Below, in pieces: positions 47,301-61,483 of a stretch of DNA of 64,000 nucleotides. The DNA is from Phorcus lineatus (lineage: Eukaryota; Mollusca; Gastropoda; Trochida; Trochidae). The stretch is from NCBI GenBank assembly GCA_921293015.1, contig OV121091.1:30488839-30552838 (forward strand), given 5' to 3'. The position numbers were made by a program, and so were the translations under genes. Position 1 is the first letter of the stretch. Each line of letters begins with the position of its first letter. The notes beneath the pieces are model-generated. The model was not told where the DNA came from. It saw only the letters and a program-made list of their open reading frames with translations, and did not search any database.

Positions 47301-48098
47301 AGGTGTCAAAAGCAAGCCGTTATAGTCAACTTATCTGAAGAAACAACAACCCTATTTGTTATCGGAAGTGTGGGCTGGTCGTTCGAGAGAGGCTAAGGGC
47401 ACCAAAACCTGCATGCGGTCTTGGGAGACTGGTTTTAATAGCATCATAATTAGCAGATGAAATGAGTGGGAGGGTGGGGCGCTTCCCAGTGCACGATAAG
47501 ATAAATACGTTCCCAGGTTTTATACTAGTACAAGACGGGCTCTATGCACTTAAAATCTAACACTTAAGCTTCAGAGTGTTCTGGTATTATGAAGAAAGAT
47601 TAATCGCTCTCTCAGTTCAAGAACAGATAAAGGAAGTTAAACAAATCCAAGTGATACATTGTATGTCGTATCTAAATTATATGATCGACCATTGTCAAAT
47701 ATAACTGAATGAACAAATATTCTCATGTACTTTAATTAGCAGTCCATAAAGTCGTTGAAGTAAATTGCTGAAAGCTTTCTACTTACTCATGAATTACAAT
47801 GTTTCTCTTAACGTGACACAGAGTACCTTCATAATTTTTATGTTGCTTAAATAAGAGCCAAAATACCATCTGCCCTGAATTGAGGTCAAACATCCTCTAA
47901 AAACTAGCATCGTTATCTCTGAATTTGCCAAAACTAGAAAAATTTACTGTTCTCAATGATAATACAAAAACAGCCATATAGATCTTAATAAAATCAACTT
48001 TCTGCGCCCAGTTTACATGAACATTAGTTAACACTGTCAACCAATACTTGTCTCTGTGCCTGCTGTAGATAAGTTTAGAAAATTAATCTCTAGTCATC
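44380..48098. other. Gene-poor region
   Basis: There is no supported gene. It contains a short palindrome at 45677-45704 and a patch with small hairpins at 45340-45415. The 110-codon minus ORF at 45838-46170 has no recognisable domain. Confidence 0.5.
45677..45704. repeat. 28-bp perfect palindrome
   Basis: GTTATTCGTTATTC is followed directly by its reverse complement. Neighbouring TTATTCG copies extend the potential for slipped hairpins. A related GTTATTCGTTATT occurs near 58121. Confidence 0.85.
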
Positions 48099-48280
48099 GG
48101 CGCGCGCCACTGTCCGGTTTTCGATAACAAATTGTAACTTAATCCGGTTTATTGTTTCTATACTGAAATTATAATCTCTAAGATGGTGATTTTCAGATAA
48201 AAACACTACTTCTCGAAAAATTAACATCATTAGTGAAGTTTGACATATTTGACTCCAATAACATACTCTGTGTCCCTTTT
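48099..48280 (+). repeat. Dispersed GCGC-core repeat family, copy C
   Basis: It starts GGCGCGCGCCACTGTCCGGT and ends ACATACTCTGTGTCCCTTTT. It aligns with copies A and B, including the late segment with GTTTGACATATTTGACTC. Confidence 0.65.
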
Positions 48281-48489
48281 TGAGAATTATTTTGAGATTT
48301 GAGAAATGATATTAACATATTTTTGTCAACAAATTGAATATAGATAGGTACACAAGCCGCAATGGCTTTCCATTACATTTTTTCATAACAACAAATGTAA
48401 GGAGAATAAAACACTAAATGGGGAAATCAGTCACAATGCTTGATTTTTAAAATAAATCGTGAAGTGACTTCAGAAGTGGCTTAAAGATT

Positions 48490-48603
<114 letters not shown>

Positions 48604-49400
48604 GATATAAATAATGGGGTAAAACTCTTTTCCTTACCTTGGAAGTTTTGAGCAGTGCAAATTGACCTTTTCAAGTTGAGTAGGGAAATAAACACAAGTT
48701 GAAGTAGAAATGCATTTTTAAATCAAATCATTTATCATTGACACTTTTCCTACTTACAGGAAACGAGAATACTCTTATCTTAAAGTGGATCTGAAATGTT
48801 ATATGATAACATTCACCAGTTGATTAATGATGAAAACATGATAAAGAATACTTATACCTTAAGTCTTCTGTCAAATATAAAACAAACGAGGCAACCGGAA
48901 TATTCCCATCTATTATACTACCTCTTATATGACCTGACATGTAAAACAACATATATTATTTTTGACGAGCACTTCTAATGCTAACATGGGCTCTCTTTAT
49001 TTCCCCCGAAATTGAAGATCCATGTACATGCAGTGGGGTAAGACATTACAGGTGCCCTAAAAGTATACATTACACGCGCATCTGCACACGCGAGATAAAC
49101 ACGTGCAGCACGTGCATGGGTAAAGACTCCGCGAAATGAGTTAAACTTGTAAGTTTTATTTACATTTCTCCAATGAAATGACAAGAAAGAAATACATGAC
49201 ATCAAGATATCTAACCCTGTTTATATGTAATTTTCCTCTTAGAGCTGTAAGTCAATCAGAATTTTTAGACTTTTGATAACGACAAGGGTCCACAGACATA
49301 TTTGTTTTTTCTTTGCAACGTTCTTGATATAATGTGAGCATATCATGTTCCTAATCCTTGAATGTTAAATATCGATAGTTATGTTTCACATTGAAATAGA

Positions 49401-49420
49401 CCCCCCCCCCCCCCCCCCCC
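49401..49420. repeat. Poly-C tract, 20 bases
   Basis: Twenty consecutive C in an otherwise AT-rich area. The length may not be exact because such runs are hard to sequence. Confidence 0.95.
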
Positions 49421-52400
49421 AACATTTGAAGTCACACCAGTGCAACTTTCAGTAACATTTGATGCCAGTTTTTCTGCCACAGTCATGCAGTTATTGAATT
49501 ATGCACACACTCGCTCATCATCATCATAATTACATCATCACTGTGTATATCAGAATAAAAACTCTTCCAATAAATGCACTTGAAGTTATGGCCTTCTTTT
49601 GTGAAGTCTCTGATGATAATACTATCGTTGAGAATTGCAATTCCTCCCGTCTACATAAACCGTTATTCCTTGGCTCAGATGATACATCTGTTCATGGTTT
49701 ATTATATGTGTTCTAGCACTGTTTCGCATTAACCCGTAAGGTAAATAATGTAACATAAGAAGTTATAACTTGCTATTTGATGACTTGAATTTCTTAAGCA
49801 AACAATGTCATTGTAAATATACACAATGATAAAACTTCAGCATATGGTCCACATACACACGCCAAGAGCACGCAATGGCACCTGCAGGCTTCTGCAGTCG
49901 GTCGGTCATCCAGAAGCAAAATAGGAACTAAATACGGTAGAGTACGGCTCAGAGAAACACGGACATCCCATCGTCCCATATTCATATCCAGACAATGGTC
50001 CCTCAAAACACTGCCTGAATCAGGCTGTATACTCTCTGCTATCTTGGAAAACTGTAGCATGAACATTCGACACAGATTCGTTTGCAAACTTGAATGTCAT
50101 TAAGAAAAAGCTCTACAGGTTTTCATCTGACTTCACCATGTTTTATTCTGATAAGAATAAATTATTAAAATGTGAGTTCATAAATGATACTATCAGGAGT
50201 TCTCCATTTGATTTCGATTACAGATCTTTAGTTCGTTTGATAAAGCAGACAAGTATCTCTCGAAAATCTCTTTTAAAGAAGAAAACCAAGAGCCTATCTA
50301 AAATTATAATGTATTTCTCACACGCAAATTTACGTGTACGTTAAGGGACCCTAGAACAGTGAAGACATGCTATACGAGCGGGTTATATCTTCTATCAAAT
50401 AATTAACACGATATTTGAAAAGTTGATTATTTCAGTAAAGTCAATGGCCTCACGAAGATTAGATCCATGTCTAATCAAATTCATGAGTGCACTAGACTCA
50501 CTTCACAAACGTCTTAATGTTGATTAACATGAGGTCGTTATAGTAAAGGATATTTAGGTCAATGACACAGTTAAAGTTGTAAAATAAGAAATTGAAGCAT
50601 TATGTTGAAGTATGATAAACTATCTTAAGTAGAAACTGCCGAGTAATGCAGAATTTCATATCAAGAATTTTCAGTCTTAGCTTGTTAGAGGGAATTCGAA
50701 TTTAGACATGTGTATTTTATTAAACATTTTGAAGTACATATCATAACTTAACAGATACAACATCATCTCTCTGTTAGTTAAAACTGGGGACGTTTTCAGC
50801 AACGTCAAACAACCTCTTAAATCAGAAAAAATTACACTTGGACCTTTTAAAACCAAAATTCGACCAAGGCTTCGACTAAATAAAGCCTTCAGAACTGCAG
50901 TGTAGGAAAGTGTATTATGAAAGCCTGACACATATAAATGACCTCTACTAATGCCCTGGACAGAGGAGTGCGGGCAAGGTGTTGGAATGTTGTACACTTC
51001 TCAGTGAATGTATTTACCACAAAGAACTAGACGCTCACAACACATATAAATCTCTCTAGGTGGCGCTGATGATAAGGAACTTAACGGATTTTCAGCATGG
51101 CTGGGTCCAATGAACTCATTGCTCACCTCCAACCCTCCTGGTGGACGCCTGGTCCCCACACTGACGAGATATACATTCTTTTTTTATTATCTTTCTGGTA
51201 TGTCAGTGGCGATATGTATACGTTCACTTTTATTCTCTTTGTTTCTTCAGAAGGAATAAGTCTTACCCATTTGGATTCGTTGAAATGGTTAACATATATT
51301 GATGCCTTCAGTTTTTTCCATGTATTGCGTACGTTTGTAGAAATATCTTTATATTACAGTTTGCACCGCGATAAATATAAAAAGTTTGAAAATGTGTATA
51401 CATACATACATAAGTTGGACAGATTCTGGCCAAATCGAATCTTTTACATGAAATCAGGATAAAGCGATATTATGTTGGAGAATGTAATAGCTAATATGTC
51501 GATGGAGAAATAACTGTGTTCTAACGCAATTAATGATTATTTTGCGCATGTATTTGGAAAAAATGAAGTATCGATGTTATCTAAACATATCCCTATATAT
51601 TCATTTCTGCCTTGTGTACACCCCTGGGATAGTGTAGACTTTAAGACAACAATGCTGATCACTAACCTCACAGAGTACAATACATGTGTGCAAATATTTC
51701 CTACATCTGCATGCATGCGTTGTTATATAATTGTTTTTATGCTGTGAGAGCCTTTGGAAAGTATTGAATTTCATCTTCAAAAGATTCAAATGTTTCCTCA
51801 GTAAACGAGCTTTTGAAGAATGAAGAAATTTGAAGGTCAAAGTTAACTCTGTCGTTACAAAGTTATTGTGACATATTTCTAAAATATAAGTCACCTAAAA
51901 CATGTGGGAACAAATAGTTCCTGATAAGAATGATAAAACCTCTGTATATTGTATCTATTCTTTTAAACTTGACATTGTATGTAATCTGTTAACTGATGCT
52001 TTTAATAATGCTGACAGGGAGACTTAAAATTTCAGAGGGGTGATCGAGATATAGTCATCAAAATATAGAAAATCTACAAGAAGACTGCTCGTTATTTATA
52101 ATGTTATATCAGTGGAAGTCAGTACAGTTTGGTCCAAGTAAAGAAAATTTCATGAGTTTTTATTAAATCACTATGATCAACATTTTTGACATTTTTATTA
52201 CAAAGACTTTACTTTTGTCTTTCATTTTGAAAAAAAGGATTAACCGTTTTCGATTTATCTTCTGGACATCAACGGTATAGTATAGGATAATCCAACTCAA
52301 ATGAAAACGGAAGGATGCTGCAAAAACTTTAAAAAGTAAACCTAAAGTCTGAGAACTCATTAAATGTATTTACGTCCTATTTAAGTCATTCCAGAGCACA

Positions 52401-52808
52401 GATGATTTGAATTCTTTGTTAAGAATGCAATAACAAGTGAAACAAGAAGAGTGGGAAAGTTGTATCCTGTTTTGACAACAAACACAGCTAGAGAGATACC
52501 ATCTCCATACGACTGTCTTCACTCCAACGGGAACCACATGCTCCCTTCACGAACAACGTAACCATAAAAACATACTTTGAACTGTCAGCTTGCTGGCGAT
52601 ATCACAAGACCAACCACAAGCATAGTTACCACTGAAGATATGCAGTTAAAATGAAAGAATAGTACTGCAGTTTTGTTAAGAGAATTCAAGAAGCTACTCT
52701 CTTTCGTATCTCTGGTTCACCGGGTTTTGTGAACATCATGATATTTCTTGTTTTCAATTGTAATTGAAAAACGGTCATATCTGTTAAAAAGTCGAAATTC
52801 TGCGTCTC

Positions 52809-52811
<3 letters not shown>

Positions 52812-52871
<60 letters not shown>
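52812..52871. repeat. (TA)n microsatellite
   Basis: About 29 TA units, lying roughly 85 bp before copy D of the dispersed repeat. Confidence 0.97.
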
Positions 52872-52874
<3 letters not shown>

Positions 52875-52957
52875 TAAAGGTCCTATTAACCACTATTAAA
52901 CTACATTTTTCGTTGTTTCTGTTTCAAATAGGTTTCGAAAATAACGTTTGAGTCATT

Positions 52958-53046
52958 GGCGCGCGCCACTGTCAGGTAAGCCTTGAGAACTTAATTTTCA
53001 GTATTTTGACGTATTTGACCATAACAACACACTCTGTGCCCTTTTA
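52958..53046 (+). repeat. Dispersed GCGC-core repeat family, copy D (internally shortened)
   Basis: It starts GGCGCGCGCCACTGTCAGG and ends AACACACTCTGTGCCCTTTT. It lacks the middle of copies A-C. The upstream flank TTTCGAAAATAACGTTTGAG also resembles the flank of the 201-bp tandem copies. Confidence 0.6.
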
Positions 53047-56000
53047 AGGTGTCAAACCTTATGCCTTTATTCAATAATATTACAATCAAATTACATACCA
53101 TCGTATGAATTGAAAATGTGAAAATATGTAAAAAAAAGTACAAACGTTGAGGTATTTGAAAAAATACAAGTAGATGGATTATTAACAGCGGACAATTGAC
53201 AACAGTTGGACCCCGGAGGTAGATCGGAGCGTACAGGCCTCTGAAAAGACAGCAGGTTACTTGATATTCTAGTATTTGTAACTGTTGATTTCACAGCGTA
53301 GCGTGGTTTTTACAACGAGTTAATACCTGTCTGTCATTATAATTCACTCGACGCACAGTACCTTTTTATTTCCTCATCTCTTTATATTCACCTTTTCATC
53401 AAAAGCGTATTTTATAACTTGAACCCTCTGTCGGCATCTGTCAAGTGATAACATTACACTCCAAAGTTAAGTTCCAACTGTTTGTATTCTTGTGCATGGG
53501 GAGCATTTCGAAGTTTACATGCAAAACATAAACTATTCTAGGTTTATTGTTTATTTGTTATAAACCGTTTCAATTTCAATTTTTAAAATTTTTTTTATGA
53601 AGAATTTATGACCCGACAATTCATTTAAATTAAAGCGATCGAAAACAGAGTAAATGACTGCGTGTTTCACTTATATCTTCCAAACAAATGTTACTGTGAT
53701 ACAGAGTCCACGAGAGCAGCCAATATCAAATAAATTGATCACAAAAAAGGGAAAAACATTGCTCAGCCGCATTTAAAACTCTAGAACGTTATGAAAGTCG
53801 GTGCATTTAAAAACTAACAAAACTATTCTCATTCCATAAAGGAGGTCGTGAGAGACCTTTTAAGTTGAAATTTAAAAATTATTTCTTATTGCGAAAGTTA
53901 AAGCATAAAAGTCACATTTGTTCTCCATCAATTTAACCAGTTTCAGATGAAATCTTCATTTATTAGACACATCTTTCTAAGCGTGTAATTGATATCAATA
54001 TTTTGGGAGGTAAAGCATCTTACTGCATGTCAACACCCAGAGGCGGCAGCGTTGCAGTTTTCCTCAACTCAAACATGAATAAATCTTTAAAACTGTCAGT
54101 CGTTCCGTCACACTTCACCTACAATTCGCCTCTTTCCTTTCAAAGACATTCCATCGGCAGCGTAAACCACGTGACTGGCAGAAAGAAGAAAAAAGTCATG
54201 TAAAATACTCGTGTCATGGGAAAATCGTGTCGACCGTAGGTGTTGATTTCCGAGGACCTGCAGAAGAGTTGTAACACGATCTTGAACGAAGGTTCTGCAA
54301 TTTCACCACGTCACCATCCATATCGTAATGAACACACATTTGCATCTCATCAAAATTAAAACCAAAATATTCATACCGAGATAATTACTTCAAGAGAGCG
54401 TTTCTGTATTTTCGGTCTATGGATTCCTGGGTTTGGCAATCATCCAGCTGCGTCGATTCCTGTCTATGATTATCTTATACGGTTCGTTAGAATAAATGAG
54501 AAAGATAAAAAAAAAAAATTTCAAACTAAAATACAGTTTATGTATTTCTGCAAAATCAAAGCTGCAGAGAGATTCATTAATATCACATCGACACCTAGAT
54601 ACTGGAACGCGTTCAATTGCTTCCAATAGGATCAGTATTCTTGTACACGCATTCTTAAGTTCTTGTTTTTCAGTCATCCAGTTCCGTAATTTTAGACATA
54701 TTTTAACGATCACCTTATGCTACCGTGCTCTCAACCTGTTTCTATTCAACATTATCAAGCTGAAAGAAAAAATATGTAAAGTTTTAGAGATCATCATTTT
54801 TGTGTCAAAAGGTAATTATTCTTCTTATCAAAATAAAAAATACCAACTAAAAAATAATATTTCTAGTGTCCGTATTCATCAAGGTTTGATTATGCATATG
54901 CCAGTTTTAATTGTAATAACCAACCAATTTCCAATCCTTAATTAATAAATTCAGTACATAAATTTTGTTCCTGAGCGCTGTAAGAATTAATGAAGGGTTA
55001 CAATTTCGACCTAGTGTTACATTGTACTCAAAACACTATTTTCAATGATCTTGATCTATAGTTATGGTATCAGTTTACAGAAACTTTCAATTGAAAATCT
55101 ATCCTGCATATAATAAGACATATGTGCATGTAAAAGTGCACTACTTTGAATGAAATATAACTTTCTTGGAAAATGTAAGTTGTTACGCCTAGCTTATCTA
55201 AATTTTATAATGGGATAAAGTTACTTCCAACGAGCACTAAACCAGTTGCCCTCTGAAGGTTTTCCTACTAACTACCTTCCTTAAAATACAATAACCACAA
55301 GGAAAAGCATGATGACATTGAACTTGACTTGTTTTGTGTTTATAAGAAACAAGGTATCAACGAATCTTCAAATATTTATTCTTGGTATCAATCAACATAA
55401 CATGTTTACCTTTTATACCGTATGTATATATTGCAACTAATAGTCTAAGTTATAATGGCATCTAAAGTTTTTAAAGACTTGGATATACTAATAAAATCGA
55501 ATATTCCAACTCCTTTTGACTCTGATGAGTAATGATATATGCCACCTGGAATATTCCCATACAAAAAGTCTCAAAAATGTAGGTTATAGGATATAAGGCA
55601 ATGTCACCGATATGTGAACAAAGCTATTTACTGCGGCAAATACATACCTGAATATTTATGAACGATGTTATCAAGAAAACCTTATACTTAAGACGGCTGG
55701 AAATACTGTTAAACAGACTTAAAGACCGTGTAATTGTCAAAAAGGGGTCACCTTCTGGACGGGTCACCTTTGGCCAGAGAATATACTTGTTTAAAGTCGG
55801 TGAGAGTTCGAAGAAAACACGTAGTCAATTAGAAACAAGGTTCTTTCGAATGTAAAATCTACAATCATTACTGTTTGGGAAATCTTTGTGAAAAGTGTAG
55901 AAATATCAAATAGCAATATCTAACCTGTGGCACCATTCGTTTGTAAACGGAATGAAGATTGTAAAGAGGCTAGACAACATGGTGTCCAAGCTTTGCTTTC

Positions 56001-59000
56001 ATCCACAAGCATATGTTGCATGTCATCGTTAGATATGTGTTCATATAAAAAAAGATGTACTGATGATGTCATTTTAAAAAAAATGTAATCAGTGCTTATT
56101 TTTTCTGTTTCAAACATGAATAAATCAGTTTGGTTCACTGAATCGCAATATTTTTCGACCTCTTCCAACCCTTAAAAAATTTAAAGACAGACCCGTGATG
56201 AAACCATTCTAAAAGAAACCATATACAAAATACCTCCTAAAGCATTCGTAACAAGCTTGTTGAAGAAACGATAATTGGTAGGTAAAGAAAAAGTTGACGT
56301 ATGATGTCATCTGTGAAGGAGTATTATCTTGTAGAAGAAATGGTGTTTACTGACCCATTCCTTGCTCGACTGCTTTGTGTCAGAGAATCATTAACCTTGT
56401 ACACAAAACCACACAACGGTAAACATAAAACGCTAAGATAGCGTCGATAGTTACACAAACATTACGTATTTTCCTTACAGAAGGCATACATGTCGACTGA
56501 CAGTTGTGTTCATCAACGCAGGAGGTGAGGTAGACTTCATTCGTCTCTGTCAACACCGAATCCATAATGATAACAGACCCTTGTTTTAACTAATAGTATG
56601 GTATTTATGAGTTCAAATGTAACTAGACATCTGGTCTTTTATCCTCCTCTTGTTAAATTATTGAACCTTTTGCTTTTGACGCCAATAGTGTTTGGTGCAG
56701 ACAGGGAGAAATTCTACGCCTGTTGCAATTTGTATCACGCTGCAGTCTGCTATAGTTATTCAGCGCATCACTGACAAGATAGATACATAAGACTTAACGA
56801 ACATACCAGACTTCGTGGAAACCTATCACTAAAACGTGTGAATAACGCTAAGTAGGTAGCCAACGCTCTCCTGATAACATACAGTTTTTCAGATAACCGT
56901 TAATAGCTTTGAGATAACTTTAAGTAAAAAAAAACAAGTTTGATAATATATAAAATTCAGTAATACGTTATATAAATTACGATTTTTTGCTGATAAAATC
57001 CATTGGATGCTTTGGAAACTAAAGGAGTTCTCCACACAATGGTCACAAAAGAGGAACCTATGAGGAACATGTATGGAATCCACAACGAATCATTCACGAA
57101 TTACCTCGAGTGCACTCATCAGACAGACCATAAGTATTGGCTATTGGCTCATTTTTTCAATTCCAGTCACACGTTAGAAAATGCAGACAAGATAGATGGT
57201 CCTTTGTCACTAGAACCTACAAGGACCGGGTTTGTGGGCTACCAATCCGGACATTTCCCAAGCCAGTGCCTGTAAAGGCTTGTACAGTAGCTTGTTAACA
57301 TCTACACCTTGACTTTGATGTTGATGTTTGACACACAGCGGTACAGAGGTAAATGATTGCTAGCGATACGAGGGAATTGGCCCGAAAGAGATCAGGGTAT
57401 TTGAAAGGAGCTGAACGGATTAAAAAACTCTGATGTATCAGGGTGGCTAAGTTGCTAAAGATACTTAACAATAAGTTTTAGATTTTAAGTTTAAGAGTAG
57501 TTTTGTTATGCCATTCAAAATACACACATACATATATACAGTAGTTAAATATCATCTCCTTTTCAGATTCGCCAACAGAAACTGGACAAATGACCGTAAA
57601 TGCATTTGAACTTTTCATTATATGACCGGAAATTACGTATATATCTCATATACTATCATATCAAATAACGGTATGACTTCAAATTCACGTGTCACTTCAT
57701 AAGACTTATCTGGTAAGTGATAAGGTAGGGAATCCTTACTATACTCTAAAAACTTACGAGATTAGAGGTTCCCATGATTCTACAGATGAAAAACTTAGTG
57801 CAGAATGTAGGATCGTGTCTAAACAATTTGCTGAAATGATCATGTTTACAAACCTTGGTATGTAAGCTTCATATTTCAAATTCATTCTTTCCCAATGGAT
57901 TTATAATATCAAGGAGTATGATCATATCGACATATAAATACTCGCACAGGATGGCAGTCGGACACATTTATTGTTTAACCATATCTTAAACGTTTTATAA
58001 TCAGAGCAATTAATTTGAAACATTCTTGAAATCTGCATTTTTCTTGTTCTGAATAACTATCAACATGTAAATATGTATTGAAAAATAACAAACCATCATT
58101 TTTTTAGGATTAAAGGGACGTTATTCGTTATTGTGACTGACTAGCTCATCTCTAGCCGATACCGGAAAACCTCCTGAAAACAAACCTTTATGTAAGGTCA
58201 AAAAGACCATTTCTGAGATTATTTTCCACATTAAAAAAGCGGCCATTTTTAGTGAATATATAATGAATGGAGAAGTCTTTTTCAGAGATGACATGAGTCA
58301 GCAAATCGGTTGCTTTTTCGGAAGTGTTTACCCAATTAGACACGACCGACACGTATAAACGATTCAAAAGCGATGTACATGTAGTTAGCATATTTTTTAA
58401 AAAAAGTAGGATTATACAGCATTTCGAAATATTCTTTGTTAGAAAAAAACATCAACCGAAAGCCAGCGTTCACGTGCTGAGGACAACTGCGCTTTTTTGC
58501 CTAATAGACCATGTAACAGGAAAAGTTATCTCAAGCTCAAACCAACGGTAACTGGAGACGTATCAACTCGACTGGTGTAAAGGCATCTTCCAACGCCATC
58601 AATAGCAACAGGACCTTCCAACAGCTCGTCTCACAACACTTGTAATCCTGCTCTGTTATCAGGCCCACCAGACCGAGGCCATGTTTTGAAAAGGATTCTG
58701 ATGTTCATCAAGGAAAATAAAGTCAATCCGATGTTTTCAACTGTGGATTATTTCGTCCAATAGAACAGATTTTATGTAGGATCCAAAATGTGTTAAAATA
58801 TTCAAACCATTTGGATGAAAACGTAATTTTGATATAAGATAAATTTAGAAACTGCAAAAAGTCGTTAAGAAAAGCTGAAGATAGGCCACTCCAAAGAATG
58901 CTGAATCATCAAATTATATTTTTTCATAATTCATCGCTAAGTTTACGTGATATCGAAACTATCGTTTCCTGTACTTATTTTAGGATTTATTTCTTTTAAA

Positions 59001-60880
59001 TATTTTGACGTTTTAACATATTTACATAACCTACATTATTTATATAACACAAATAATGTTATGCCTTTCTTCACTTAAGGTTAACGCTCTAAATTTAATG
59101 TATTTGAAATGGTTTACGTGTTGAAAAAGCTTAGAGTTCACACTCCGAGCCAAGAAAGTTGCAAACGCTGCAATTTTGCCGAGCCACCTGTCAACGGGTA
59201 AGTTGCAGAAAGCTTGAACAAAGACGGTTACTAAACCATTCCCAAGTTATTCCAGCGTTAATGTGTTACGGCCAATCTGCAACTGGTGTTCCAGGTCAGG
59301 CATTATTGGCTTCAGGGTTCAGGGGAAGGCCAAACATGAACTACCAATACGTGTACACATGGACTCTAAGTGCCTGCACATGAAGAACGGGCGCAGGTCG
59401 TACTTTCCATCAGCCTTGTCATTATTCTTGGACATATGATCTGGCGTACTGCTGCATTCTATGTATGTACCACGTTGCATATAACATATTGTACTTGAGT
59501 GCACTTCAACCGAAGGTTTCTTGGTTAAAGGGATATTGAAATTGACGAAAAGCCATGAGTAAAGAATAGATCAAAGATGAAACAAGGATTATGTACATTT
59601 CGAGACTAACTATCAAGCTACTCAAACATGCTAGTGCGAAATCGATTATGAAATTGGTAAATATTATTCTAACACGGTTACTAATTATGGCTCTTATGGT
59701 TGAACGAATTGGGTAAATGTATTGGCTTAGAAAATGCGGTACACGCGTTTCTTAAAACCTATTCTTAAAACAATTCGGTCAAATATACATGACTAATACA
59801 CTCATTCAAACTTATTTGAATGTATATGAGCACACGTTTGATGCTGAAGTAGAACCTCAACATGATATACAGAGCCATAATGCTAAAGTTTAACCTCATC
59901 ATAGTATGACATGTAATGCTGAAGTCGAACAGGAACATAGAATGTAGACGTCTGATGCTCAAGTTGAAAATGAACATAGTATGAAGATGTGTAAAGTTAG
60001 GACTCCCCGTACAAGTCTTAACGTGTACACAACAGCACTGAATGCTTTAAGGAGTCCTGAGCCGAATTCGCCTACTTAGAATCCGTATCGATTGTTTAAT
60101 CTGAAGATTAAAAGAAAACTGTCACTTTCTAAACAGAAATTACGAAGAGCTAAAACATGAAATTCAGACATTAAACGTTGCATACAGATAGTAGAAGTCT
60201 AGGAGTTAGTATTCTTTGCCTGAGACTAAAAGGCATGTGATATGGAGGTACAGTTAGCCTTTTCTCTTTTCTACAAACTGAAAATACAAGGTAAACGTCA
60301 GTGTTCTTTGAAAATAACCAAACTTGTCAACAATATCCCATTTTAGGAAACTAAACGTTGACATATTGTCAATAACACATGATTTTGACAAGGTCAAAAT
60401 AGTCTCCAATTTCAAAGCTTTACAGTGAAGATTGACATGTCAAGATTCGTCACTTATTCAACAACTCTTGTACGCCTCAGAAAACGTGCAAGACTCCCAT
60501 CTACACCTTCCCATTAATGAACCTTTGTCAATTTCTGTTTTAGATCGTGACTAAAGCAGCCTGATTCATCAATCATGAATTTCGATTAAACATTGCTTTT
60601 TTTAGATGTGTTTGCTAATTAAATTATCACTATTTTAGTACTAAAACAATGCATTTATTAAGACTTAAGACTTTGTATAACTACAATAGCGACTAACAAA
60701 ACAGAGATTTTGACCCCTGCTGCCTCGGAACTGTGAAACTGCAACTCTGGTGTTATCAGGTGTGTGTGCTTCAGTCTTAAGGGTCACAGAGTAAGTCATT
60801 AGGGTCAAATATAGAAAACTTAAAAAATTGTGTTCATATATCGCGATGTCAGTAATGAATTCTATAAATGAATGCTTATG
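53047..60880. other. Gene-poor region
   Basis: There is no supported gene in 7.8 kb. ORFs of 149 codons (54496-54945) and 90 codons (57003-57275) have AT-driven composition and no domain. A short exon-like segment near 59127-59197 ends at GTAAGT but has no partner exons. Confidence 0.5.
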
Positions 60881-61483
60881 ATCTCAGTAAACAGGTTATA
60901 GTCGAGATCTTTGATCGAAAACCTGACAATGGCGCGCCAGTAACTTAAACGTAATTTCGGAAACGTATTTGCAGCACACAAAACGATAGACAAGTTGGCA
61001 GTGCGTGTTGGGTCATTTAATTATTATGTATGTAAACGGGATGCAGAGTTTCGACGTCTTCACGTCTTTATAGAAAATATTATCTCAGTAAACAGGTTAT
61101 AGTTGAGATCTTTGATCGAAAACCTGACAATGGCGCGCCAGTAACTTAAACGTAATTTCGGAAACGTATTTGCAGCACACAAAACGATAGACAAGTTGGC
61201 AGTGCGTGTTGGGTCATTTAATTATTATGTATGTAAACGGGATGCAGAGTTTCGACGTCTTCACGTCTTTATAGAAAATATTATCTCAGTAAACAGGTTA
61301 TAGTTGAGATCTTTGATCGAAAACCTGACAATGGCGCGCCAGTAACTTAAACGTAATTTCGGAAACGTATTTGCAGCACACAAAACGATAGACAAGTTGG
61401 CAGTGCGTGTTGGGTCATTTAATTAATATGTATGTAAACGGGATGCAGAGTTTCGACGTCTTCACGTCTTTATAGAAAATATC
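60881..61483. repeat. 201-bp tandem triplication
   Basis: Near-identical units start at 60881, 61082 and 61283 (ATCTCAGTAAACAGGTTATA). Only a few bases differ. Each unit contains GACAATGGCGCGCCAGT preceded by GATCGAAAACCT, which is the core of the dispersed GCGC family in reverse orientation. Confidence 0.95.

Noticed and set aside
51097-51462. 121-codon plus-strand ORF starting MAGSNELIAHLQPSWW
   Set aside because: The first 25 codons are GC-richer and look coding, but the rest is hydrophobic AT-rich text with no recognisable domain. It could be a small captured exon, which I cannot support.
54496-54945. 149-codon plus-strand ORF
   Set aside because: AT-rich, Lys/Ile/Ser-biased, with no domain and no splice or promoter context. 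Its length is within chance in AT-rich DNA only if stops are sparse, and nothing else supports it.
57003-57275. 90-codon plus-strand ORF
   Set aside because: No domain, no signal peptide and no fitting splice sites.
59127-59197. Exon-like segment ending at a GTAAGT donor
   Set aside because: No partner exon in phase was found, the acceptor has a poor pyrimidine tract, and two frames are equally open.
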